NCBI RefSeq assembly: GCF_905404315.1 | Contig: NC_066270.1 | Location: 13,844,001 to 13,908,000, forward strand | Length of the DNA stretch: 64,000 nt | DNA from: Leptidea sinapis | Lineage: Eukaryota; Arthropoda; Insecta; Lepidoptera; Pieridae | Direction of reading: 5' to 3' | In this document: positions 56,452 to 64,000 of the stretch, in pieces | Position numbering within the stretch: position 1 is the stretch's first letter | Layout of the letters: every line of letters starts with the position of its first letter | Notes under the pieces: generated by a model | Told to the model about the DNA's origin: nothing | What the model saw: the letters and a program-made list of their open reading frames with translations, nothing else | Databases searched by the model: none | Position numbers and translations under genes: made by a program

Positions 56452-59400
56452 TCATGTGTCCTTTATGTCTTCAGACTTAGCTTGTTTCGAATCTAAGGCT
56501 GCCTGTTGTTCGGCTGTACAATATTCTGTAAAAAAACAATCATATTCTATATTTATCCCTATTAATACTATGAATTTTAATGTAAGTTTTTTTTATGATA
56601 ATAAGGAATGAGACAAGCAGGAAGTTCAGCTGATGATAATTTATACGCCCAGCCCATTAGAATGTATGCCGTTGAGGATTCTTCAAGGACCCTAGATACT
56701 AAGCAGCACTCGCTCGTCACCTTGAGACATAAGATGGTAAGTCTCTTTTGCCCAGTAGTTTCACTAGCTCCGGCGCCCTTCAGAACGAAACCCAATAATG
56801 CTTACACATTACTGCTTCACGGCAGAAATAGGCGCGTTGTGGTGCCCATAATCTAGCCGGCATTCTGTGCAAAGGAGCTTCCCACAGTGAAGTTTGCTTT
56901 TTCAATTTTGATGAAATTTGGTACAGCGATAGTCTAGAGCTTGGGAAGGCTACACTTTATCCCAGAAAATTACACGGTTCCCGGGGAATTTGTGAAAAAT
57001 TTAAATTCACGTCTATGTCTGTCACGTCTAGCTCATAAGCTATAACTATGCCAACAGTAGGTTTGTTTTGCCATAGCAATCTTCCTCGAAATCAAATACA
57101 TATAATATGTTGGGAATGGGAGCGAAAACGGGAACCGGACCTGAATTAGGACATGAGATAATCTTCAATTCCAAACTTGTTTATTATTTTTAAAAACCCT
57201 TTATCTACGCGGATGAATTCGCGGGCATCAGTTAGTATACTTATAGAGTTAAATTATGTTTGTATTGTAGGTTGTATCTTTCTATGGATCTACTGAACTG
57301 ATTTTGAAAAATCTATTAAAAATAGAAAGCAATATTAATTGTGATTGACATAGGCTGTATATTAACCTGAATGAAAATATTTTTAAGTTGAATTTCATTT
57401 AAATATCATAATAAACATACGTATTTTACTAGGCTCCCATCCAATATATTCTCCTGTGCGCTGATTCTCAGTCTGAAGCCACTCGAGGAGCGGCCGGAAG
57501 TATTCGAGTAGACCGTCAGCTCTCATGTCCCGCTGACCAGTCAAGGCTTCCATTGCGTCTGGCCACGGCCGTGATGAACCCATTTTCAACATGTTTCTGT
57601 AAGTAACCGCATGTTTTAAGGACTTAAACTAATACGTAATTGGGACAATAATTACTACCCTCTTATAAAAATGTGGTTTTATGAAACCATGGTAAATACT
57701 TCACGTCAGCTGTATTAAAAAACGAATAAAAGGCATTTATTTTCTCAAAATATATTATTTTAGAATTCTTTTTGATGTCATTTCTAATGGCGCTCTGAGA
57801 GAGAAGAGGCGGCGTAAGAAACTCTCCCAGCATTCTTTTTTATGAGCTCTTTTCAATATCATTTCTATCGCTATAAAATAATCATAATCTAGTCCCAGGC
57901 TGTCCGATCACTTAGATATTCAGCTCTGGAGTAATAGGATTTTATGAGCCATTTTTTTTATAAAACATTTAAATTTATTTATAGATAATGCCTGAACAGT
58001 GGCTGGGACTTTATTATAAAAGTGTATACATTTACCCTCAAAGGCGTTATGTATCTTATTATCAGTCTTCGCTAGAAACTCCTGCCGACGCGAACGCGCA
58101 CGATTAGATTGGCATTGGCATAACCGCCTCAATATAATTAATAACTTAAGTGTTATGTTATGACTACTTTATACCCCGGAGTTTATAGTCAAAACTAGAC
58201 ATATTACTTGGAGCACTATGAGCTGAGCACCGCAATACCTAGTGGTAAGGTAACGTTTTTATAGACTAAAAGAGAATACGCATCCGCCTTCAAAATTTTA
58301 ATTATTAATCTAAATCAGTCCAAAAAGGCATTATGACACGAGCCACTGGCTTATTCAAATATCATGATAATAATAGAATGAAAAAAAAACTGATTTATTT
58401 ACACGGCTATGCCACCAGGAGGGGAAGTACCTTTCATATTGTAGATGTAACATTTTACCGAATGAAGACTTTACTTTAATTTAAAAAACAATTTAAACTG
58501 CATTCATAGATTTTTAGATAATTGCCTGATTGAACCGTGAATCGAACCCGCTACGCGAGAAAAAATACCCTAGTAGCTTTATCATAGTAATCGCAAGGCT
58601 TATATTCATATTTTTCCTCCAGAAAAAAATGTATTTATATCACTTCTCTAACTCAAACAATCCTCTCTCTTCTTCTTTATCCTTTCTCTATCCCATTTTA
58701 ATAGGGGGTTGGCTCTACTAATCAATCTTTGCCAGTACGTTCTGTCCTGGGTAATCTACGGATCTATATGGGCTGTTTTTCAAATACTCTAAGAAATTGT
58801 CACCTCTCTAAGAAAAATGAATGTTTTCTCTGCAAATCGAATGCTTACGTACTAAGTGAAAAATCTATTACGATTTTCGTTCACGTCTGCTTTGAAGTTC
58901 TGCCTATGAAGAATCTATTTTATAAAATAAGCTGTATTAAGTTGTATTTATTTGTTAGATGCGATAATAGTTATGACAGTAACCACGACCATCATGTTCA
59001 CGAAGCTTCTTTATACAAACAACGAATTCAATCTCTAAAGGTTGATGCATCCAGTATACGATAATTTATATTTATACAGTTTATTCTCTATTACTTTTTA
59101 TGAACTATTTCATATTTAAAACAATTTCATCTACATACAAACTAATTTGTTTACTATATTACATCCATAGTAAAATACTCTATTTGATTGAAAAAAAGCT
59201 CAACTTTCCCCGAACATATGGTAGATTCAGTAATTTAAAAGAAATATTTATAGTGATGATTCAAAACCACTTAGTTTAAGCCTAAATGAATAAAGTTTAT
59301 TTGACTTTGAATAAATGGAAATTCTTACGATAACGCGTTCCCAGCAGCTATACTCTGGTAAATGTCGCAATCGACCAGTTTCTTCGTTAGATCTTCTGGT

Positions 59401-62400
59401 ATATATTCACCAGCTAGTTGGCACAGGGCGCGATGGAACTGGAACTGGATGATAAAGGACACGTAGTATCTGCAATAAATTATCTCAACATAATAATAAT
59501 AATATAATATAATATTGACACGCTTTTTACACAAATTATCTTGCCCCAAGTTTAGCATATATATAGCCTGTGTTATGGGTAAAAGACAATGATATATTTA
59601 ATATAATACTTACTTAAACATACATAAATTCATATAAACATACATAAATACATTTAAACATCCATGACTCGGAAACAAACATCCATATTCATCATATAAA
59701 TGCTTGCACCTACCGGGATTCGAACCCTTGAGAATGTGAGTGGCTGATTTCAAAGGCCCCTACTACAGGCGACAGAATACGTATTTTGTTATAAAGTGTG
59801 TCATCAAAACTTTTTTTTATATGAAAATAAGGGACGAAACGAGCAGGATGTTCAGCTGATGCTAATTGATACGCCCTGGCCCATTACAATGCAGTGCTGC
59901 TCAGGATTCTTGAAAAACCTTGAGTCACCTTGAGACATAAAATGTTAAGTCTCATTTACCTTTGTGGCTAGCTATTTTTCCATGAAGCAGTGAAGTGCAA
60001 ACATTATCGTGTTTAGGAACTTATGTATATTTAATTTTTCGTTTTCTACATTAGTATATATATAAGTAAAGAATATAATAGTGGAATCAATTACTGGCTG
60101 CTGTTTTACTGAACATATACGATTTAAGGCCGTTGACAATATATTATCTACAGATAGAGATAAATTATTACCTTCTACTGTCAGTAATGAGCAGTCAATA
60201 ATCTGAAACTGTCCCAATATACCCGATAAGTCGTTCTTATCGCCATATGTTAGGACGCGTGAATTGAAATTTCCATACAAACTTCTATCGCTGGTAAGCT
60301 ATACGTCATCCCATTGACAGACAGCGTGTACGGATAAGGTGAGTTACCGTCGATAAGTGTATTGGGACACAAAAGTCAACGATAGTTACGATTTTTATCT
60401 CAAGTAAGAGATAGACTGAATATTGGGAACGGTCGTAAGGGACCTTCAAGAAAATTCAAAAATTCCACCTTCGCACGACACGTCACAAATTAGGATATCA
60501 TCCCCACCATCTGGATGTGTGACGGTCCTCCACAGTGCGGTTTACAAGGAGCTTTCTTCCTCGTACTACTAAGCTGTGGAATAAGCTTCCTTGTGCGGTG
60601 TTTCCGGGACGATACGACATGGGTACCTTCAAAAAAAGCGCGTACACCTTCCTTAAAGGCCGGCGACACTCTTGAGATTCCTCTGGTGTAGCAAGAGAAT
60701 GTGGGCGGTGGTGATCACTTACCACCAGGTGACCCGTACGCTCGTTTGTCCTCCTATTCCATAAAAAAAATTAAAAGAAAGGAAAAGAAAAGACCATTGA
60801 TGGGACCATGCATAAATAAGGTGGGATCTTAAAGGCCAGCAACGCATCTCTAAACACCTGTTGTTGCGTATGTCCATGGGCGGTTGCCTCACCACTCCCA
60901 TCCCGCGATGTCAATGGACGGCTGCCTCACTCATGAGCCTCTTGCCCGAGCCCCCTCTTATATAAAAAAAAACAATGCTGACAATTGGCGGTCTTTATCC
61001 AGTATATGTTTGGGACGATGTATATAATAAAATAACTTTAGCTAACCGCGCATATTCCACATCAGCAGATACATGATACTTAGCAGCCGCATCAAAGTCT
61101 TCCTCGGTTCTGTCTACCGGAGGCTCCACACCCTGGAGTAGTTCTCGCAGCCGCCAGTAGTGGCAGTTGTAGTCATCTGGTGTTGTGGTCCCCCGGAACA
61201 CACCATAGCGGAACAAATCTAGTGTGTACGCAAATGGAAGGAATACTATTTTGTCGATACCCTGAAAGAAAATACATAAATTTACAAATATCTGTTAATT
61301 TATTTATATCAAATGTATGTTTTTGTTTATGGAAAACGAGAACAAACGAGCGTACGATTTGCCTGGTGTTAAGTGATCACCGCCGCCCACATTCTCTTGG
61401 AAGACCAGAGGAATCACAGGAGCGTTGCCGGCCTTGAAGGAAGGTGTACGCGCTTTATTTGAAGGTACCCATGTCGTATCGTCCCGGAAACACCGCACAA
61501 GGAAGTTTATTCCACAGCTTTGTAGTACGTGGAAGAAAGCTCCTTGAAAACCGCACTGTGGAGGACACATCCAGATGGTGGGGATGATATCCTAACTTGT
61601 TTGGTTTTTATCTTCTTTATAACAGAGAACACTTATTCTCGTACGATCCAATATTGACTTGGTTCTACCTATTTACATTTGTAACCAAAATGTATGAACA
61701 ATGCGGGACTCAAAAACCGCGCACTCGGGTTCCGTCCAAACGCTTTTACGAACTGAGCCAACCATTCGAGTCACGCATTGGTCTTAAATCGTAGAGCGTA
61801 AATCCCGCATCGTTCATAAAATTTTGTTACAATTTGTATAATTATTAATCCCTGAACTGAGGGGAGCACTTTAAAAATAACAAATTGTTTAGATTTGAAA
61901 GAGCGACATCTCAGATCAATTTCCTAATAAACAATAATTATTGGGGTTGAGAAGGTTATAAACTGTAAAATAGATCCTGTAGATGGAGTCACAACCTGAG
62001 AGTTGAACAAGACATACCCAGACTTACTTACTTATTCAAGCGTGACTCAAACAGTTGGCTCAGTTGGTAAGAGCGCTCGGACGGAACCCGAGAGTACCAG
62101 TTTAGAGTCCCGTATCATTCATAAATACGGGATACTGGTTACTGTATGCCTAGTTGTTATCTTCCTTATTACAGAAAACACTTATTCTCGTACGACCCAA
62201 TACTGACGTGTTTACACCATCCTAAAGCGATGTTCTTGGTCGATACGATGTAAGTAACAAAAGATGGTATGTTTATTGAAATTAGGCATTATTTTAGAAA
62301 TTATTAGAATGAGTCAAGAGTCTCTCGTTCCAGAGTTCGGCGATTCAATATTTCCTTAGGATGCCTCTTGTATAGTCGAAACACTTGTCAAGTTGGGTTC

Positions 62401-62808
62401 AGTAATCGGTCGTTTACCTGAGAGTTCAGCGGAATCTGATTCTTTTTTTATGACAAAAAGGTACGAGACGGGCAGGACGTTAAGCTGATGGGAATTGATG
62501 CGCCCTGCCCAATTCAGTGTAGTGCCGCTCAGGATTGTTGAAAATTCCAACTGTGATCGGATCACCATCAGCTGAACTTCCTGCTCGTCTCGTCCCTTAT
62601 TGTTATAAATAAAGATCTCAATGAAATTTCTAATAAGTTAAATTTATTTGGAAGCCTGTTAGCCCTTTACTCTTTATTACCATTTTATAAAGCTGATTGA
62701 TTTCAGTTTGTTCATCTTCAGCGTCTCCATTTGTAAGTCCCACACGACGCAGATGTTTGGGTGAAGAAACTGACAGTGCGATTGTATCGCCCACCGCCTC
62801 ATGGAAAC
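56452..62808 (-). CDS. Gene B: ACE-like peptidase paralogue, 3' half (5' end outside window)
   Basis: Five exons are visible: 62808-62681, 61261-61047, 59469-59329, 57596-57421 and 56525-56452. They encode the M2 C-terminal half: FHEAVGDTIALSVSSPKH with the Glu zinc ligand; a block starting GIDKIVFLPFAY; AAKYHVSADVEYAR followed by YYVSFIIQFQFHRALCQLAGEY; NMLKMGSSRPWPDAMEALTGQR; and a short divergent tail ending KDT before TGA. Lys, His, Tyr, Arg and Tyr of the substrate site are kept. Exon lengths 128, 215, 141 and 176 nt are identical to gene A exons 8-11 and the phases match, so A and B are tandem duplicates. All frames are open, so this is a functional-looking gene. The HEXXH exon and signal peptide must lie beyond 64000. 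Its introns carry SINE, LINE and MITE copies. Confidence 0.93.
56588..56885 (-). mobile_element. SINE-alpha copy in gene B last intron
   Basis: Complete order of landmarks with the hairpin region diverged (CTTCAAGGACCCTAGATACT). Confidence 0.85.
56886..57240 (+). repeat. Helitron-like non-coding repeat
   Basis: TGATGAAATTTGGTACAGCG, TTATCCCAGAAAATTACACG, GTCTATGTCTGTCACG and GCGGATGAATTCGCGGGCAT, a common lepidopteran repeat with a GCGGGC..CAGTTAGTA end. Class inferred from style. Confidence 0.55.
57720..58065 (-). pseudogene. LINE-J 3' fragment in gene B intron
   Basis: Inverted match to 32340-32720, including KCIHFYNKVPATVQALSINK and FKCFIKKMAHK in one frame at about 57950-58060. The central 3' UTR is deleted near 57785. 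Confidence 0.8.
58066..58965. other. Gene B intron, nothing recognised
   Basis: AT-rich; the 111-codon frame at 58729-59064 lies largely upstream of and into a LINE 3' end and has no domain. Confidence 0.45.
58966..59312 (+). mobile_element. LINE 3' end (GACTTTGACTTT tail family)
   Basis: CCCGAACATATGGTAGATTC, CACTTAGTTTAAGCCTAAAT and TTTATTTGACTTTG, ending 15 bp before gene B exon 59329-59469. Confidence 0.7.
59505..59740 (-). mobile_element. tRNA-derived SINE (family t1)
   Basis: Nearly identical in layout to 46438-46680; the B-box-like GGGTTCGAATCCCGGTAGGT is near 59715-59735. Confidence 0.75.
59810..60010 (-). mobile_element. SINE-alpha fragment
   Basis: T run, AGGGACGAAACGAGCAGGAT and CAGGATTCTTGAAAAACC, then a deletion to GAGTCACCTTGAGACATAA and loss of the head. 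Confidence 0.85.
60128..60435. mobile_element. MITE-1, full-length copy with TAA target duplication
   Basis: GGCCGTTGACAATATATTAT at the left and the inverted TATTGGGAACGGTCG at the right, flanked by TAA (60125-60127, 60436-60438). Matches 5338-5642 throughout. Confidence 0.85.
60440..60775 (+). pseudogene. LINE-R C-terminal fragment
   Basis: The plus strand reads HLRTTRHKLGYHPHHLDV-like, SFLRTTKLWNKLPCAVFPGR, FKKSAYTFLKGRRHS and CGRW pieces with small frameshifts, ending with the ACCAGGTGACCCGTACGCTC 3' region and an A run at 60762. Confidence 0.8.
60780..60975 (+). mobile_element. Retroposon 3' end
   Basis: AAGGCCAGCAACGCATCTCT, TGTCCATGGGCGGTTGCCTC and an A run at 60965-60973 form a LINE-like 3' UTR repeated internally (GGCGGTTGCCTCAC / GGACGGCTGCCTCAC). 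Confidence 0.6.
61315..61597 (-). pseudogene. LINE-R C-terminal fragment in gene B intron
   Basis: Inverted counterpart of 60440-60775; minus peptides SFLPRTTKLWNKLPCAVF- and GRYDMGTFK-like. The two copies face each other around exon 61047-61261. Confidence 0.8.
61683..61852 (-). mobile_element. t2 tRNA-like element
   Basis: Minus-strand TTGGCTCAGTTCGTAAAAGC and GTTTGGACGGAACCCGAGTG, ending at both sides with inverted ATGAACRATGCGGGA. The anticodon loop ACGGAAC is kept although the stem is degraded. Confidence 0.7.
61955..62140 (+). mobile_element. t2 tRNA-like element, best-preserved core
   Basis: GTTGGCTCAGTTGGTAAGAG fits the A box; the anticodon arm is CTCGG, ACGGAAC, CCGAG, and the loop would read GGA if used as a tRNA. 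The T arm (CAGTTTAGAGTCC) departs from GGTTCGAATCC. Family flank GATCCTGTAGATGGAGTCAC, ACCTGAGAGTTGAAC. Confidence 0.75.
62303..62393. repeat. Dispersed repeat, left partner of a direct pair around gene B exon 62681-62808
   Basis: AAGAGTCTCTCGTTCCAGAG, TTCGGCGATTCAATATTTCC and GTCGAAACACTTGTC. The same order recurs at 62851-62940. Confidence 0.75.
62440..62608. mobile_element. Two SINE-alpha 3' ends fused tail-outward
   Basis: It starts with a T run and AGACGGGCAGGACGTTAAGC (minus copy) and ends CTCGTCTCGTCCCTTATTGT (plus copy), joined at about 62548-62560. It therefore resembles an inverted-repeat element but is made of two SINE ends. Confidence 0.8.
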
Positions 62809-62850
62809 CTGTAATTATAAAGTAAAGCTTTACAAAAAATATTTTAGAGA

Positions 62851-62940
62851 GTGAAGAGTCTCTCGTTACAGAGTTCGGCCAGTCAATCTTTCCTGAGGAT
62901 GCCTTGTGGAGAGGTGAAACACGTGTCGAAATCTTAATGG
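62851..62940. repeat. Dispersed repeat, right partner of the direct pair
   Basis: AAGAGTCTCTCGTTACAGAG, TTCGGCCAGTCAATCTTTCC and ACACGTGTCGAAATC match 62303-62393; also related to 48470-48530. Confidence 0.75.
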
Positions 62941-63059
62941 AGTCAACCATAGACCAAGTATAGTAACTAGACTAATTGATAGCATACGCCTCACTCACAC
63001 GAGAAAAAGAAAAACTTATGTGAGTCTTATATAAAGAAATGAGATAGAGTGATTAGATT

Positions 63060-63450
63060 TTTTGTTTCGCCATGCGTGTCGGTTTTTTCAAGGTCAGCAC
63101 ACCCGGTGTGCTAAACAAACTTGACAGCGCTGCACACACGGACTAGTAAAATAATAAGGACTCCGTGTCACCTAACATAACAGTGAGACATCTAAACAGG
63201 CCGGTAAACGTGTAAATACGTATAGCCCCACGCATACACTTACACTAATACAAGCCGATCGGCCGCCATTATGAGATTTGCCATCGTCTGTGACAGATCA
63301 GTTTGCGTCGCAATAAAATATTTTAAACATGCCGTTGTGCGTTGTGAAAAAGTGTAAAAATAATAATATAAAAGTATTTGTGGATAATATGATTATTTAA
63401 GGGAGAAAAATTTGTGTAACTGGTATACTGGTTTAATTTAAATTAAGTTA
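63060..63450 (+). mobile_element. Putative LINE 5' region with a short Cys-rich reading frame
   Basis: This stretch is less AT-rich and precedes the endonuclease frame. At 63330 a short frame MPLCVVKKCKNNNIKVF begins; its M-P-x-C...C start recalls THAP-type zinc fingers but ends at a stop within 25 codons. Assignment to the same retrotransposon is inferred from adjacency. Confidence 0.4.
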
Positions 63451-64000
63451 TTTGACAAGGGAGGACAACTCTTGCAATATCATACAAAATAGGCCACATT
63501 CACCAAATATAAATGTTACTGCTATAGATAATCATAATATAAAGCTCATAAATATTGTTCACCAGAATATACAAGGTATCTCAAGTAAGGAATTACAAAT
63601 TGAACTGTTTTTGAGCTGCTGTAATATAGATATATTATGTATTACAGAACATTGGCGTAAGAGTCATCAGCTCCAGTTTAGTTTTAGAGAACATAAAGTA
63701 GTCAGTTCGTTTTGTAGAAGTAGGGCAATACATGGAGGTTCCCTAATTATTATTAATAATAGCTTAAAATGTAAAAATAGAAGAGATATTGTTAATCTCT
63801 CTATAGAACAACTAATTGAGATAGCTTGTATAGAACTAGAGCAATTTTTTATTGTAAGTGTATACTGCCCCCCCCCCCCCCCCCCCACTGCATCATATGA
63901 ACAATTCCAACATAGAATGGAGGAGGTACTATCAAAATTTAGCAAAACTAGCAAGTCAATTATAGTGTGTGGAGATTTTAATATAAACTTGCTTGAACCT
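63443..64000 (+). CDS. Non-LTR retrotransposon endonuclease (APE-like) domain, runs off window
   Basis: One frame stays open from about 63443 to the window end. Motifs in order: INIVHQNIQGISSKELQI (N of the first APE motif), DILCITEHWRK (Glu of ITEHW), IHGGSLIIINN, SVYCPPP, and IIVCGDFNINLLEP (G-D-F-N). These are the APE endonuclease motifs that nick target DNA in CR1/jockey-like LINEs. A run of 19 C at 63868-63886 falls in the YxPP position but keeps the frame. The RT half would follow beyond 64000. Possibly an intact or recently active element. Confidence 0.8.

Noticed and set aside
59325..59558. 77-codon minus frame beginning inside a t1 SINE
   Set aside because: Only 59329-59469 is real coding sequence (gene B exon); the upstream part is intron and repeat.
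62040..62115. Apparent tRNA gene with GGA anticodon (serine-like)
   Set aside because: The T arm deviates, there is no matching acceptor stem, and the flanks belong to the t2 repeat family.
62630..62950. 106-codon minus frame around the gene B exon
   Set aside because: Splice sites limit the coding part to 62681-62808; the flanks are intron with a dispersed repeat.

Overview
This window looks like lepidopteran (moth or butterfly) nuclear DNA. It is AT-rich, its genes are split into short exons by short GT-AG introns, and most of it is a dense, nested mixture of retroposons and MITEs, including RTE-type LINE ends with (TGATGA)n tails, tRNA-derived SINEs and repeats ending near GACCCGGCAAACGTTG. 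I see no bacterial-style genes, rRNA, CRISPR array or intact tRNA gene.

The real genes form a minus-strand cluster of angiotensin-converting-enzyme-like (ACE/Ance, peptidase family M2) genes. Gene A (36830-45644) is complete: 12 coding exons join into an uninterrupted 647-codon frame with a signal peptide, HEXXH zinc site, downstream Glu ligand and the family's substrate-binding residues. Gene B (56452-62808) is the 3' half of a tandem paralogue. Its last five exons match gene A's exons in position and phase, four of them with identical lengths, and its 5' half, including HEXXH, lies beyond the right edge. Gene C (26156-26779) is a lone first coding exon with a signal peptide, a low-complexity extension and the start of an M2 domain. 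Its remaining exons were not found in the 26 kb to its left.

Region by region: 1-26 kb is repeats with no convincing host gene. 26-27 kb is gene C exon 1. 27-36.8 kb is repeats, ending in a minisatellite of 23-bp units (35570-36182). 36.8-45.7 kb is gene A, with SINE and LINE copies in its introns. 45.7-56.4 kb is repeats, including a decayed mariner inside another inverted-repeat element. 56.4-62.8 kb is the gene B 3' half. 63.0-64.0 kb is the 5' part of a non-LTR retrotransposon with an open endonuclease reading frame running off the window.

Repeat families named here for convenience: SINE-alpha (about 24 copies or fragments); MITE-1 (CGGCCG ends), MITE-2 (TACGTCTAGATAG ends) and MITE-3 (GGTTGCATCA ends); LINE-J, LINE-D, LINE-R and RTE fragments; tRNA-like families t1 and t2; and 'GTTG' repeats (CAACGTTTGCTGGGTCAGCT and variants). 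Family names from databases were not checked. Exon boundaries come from reading splice sites and M2 homology by eye.
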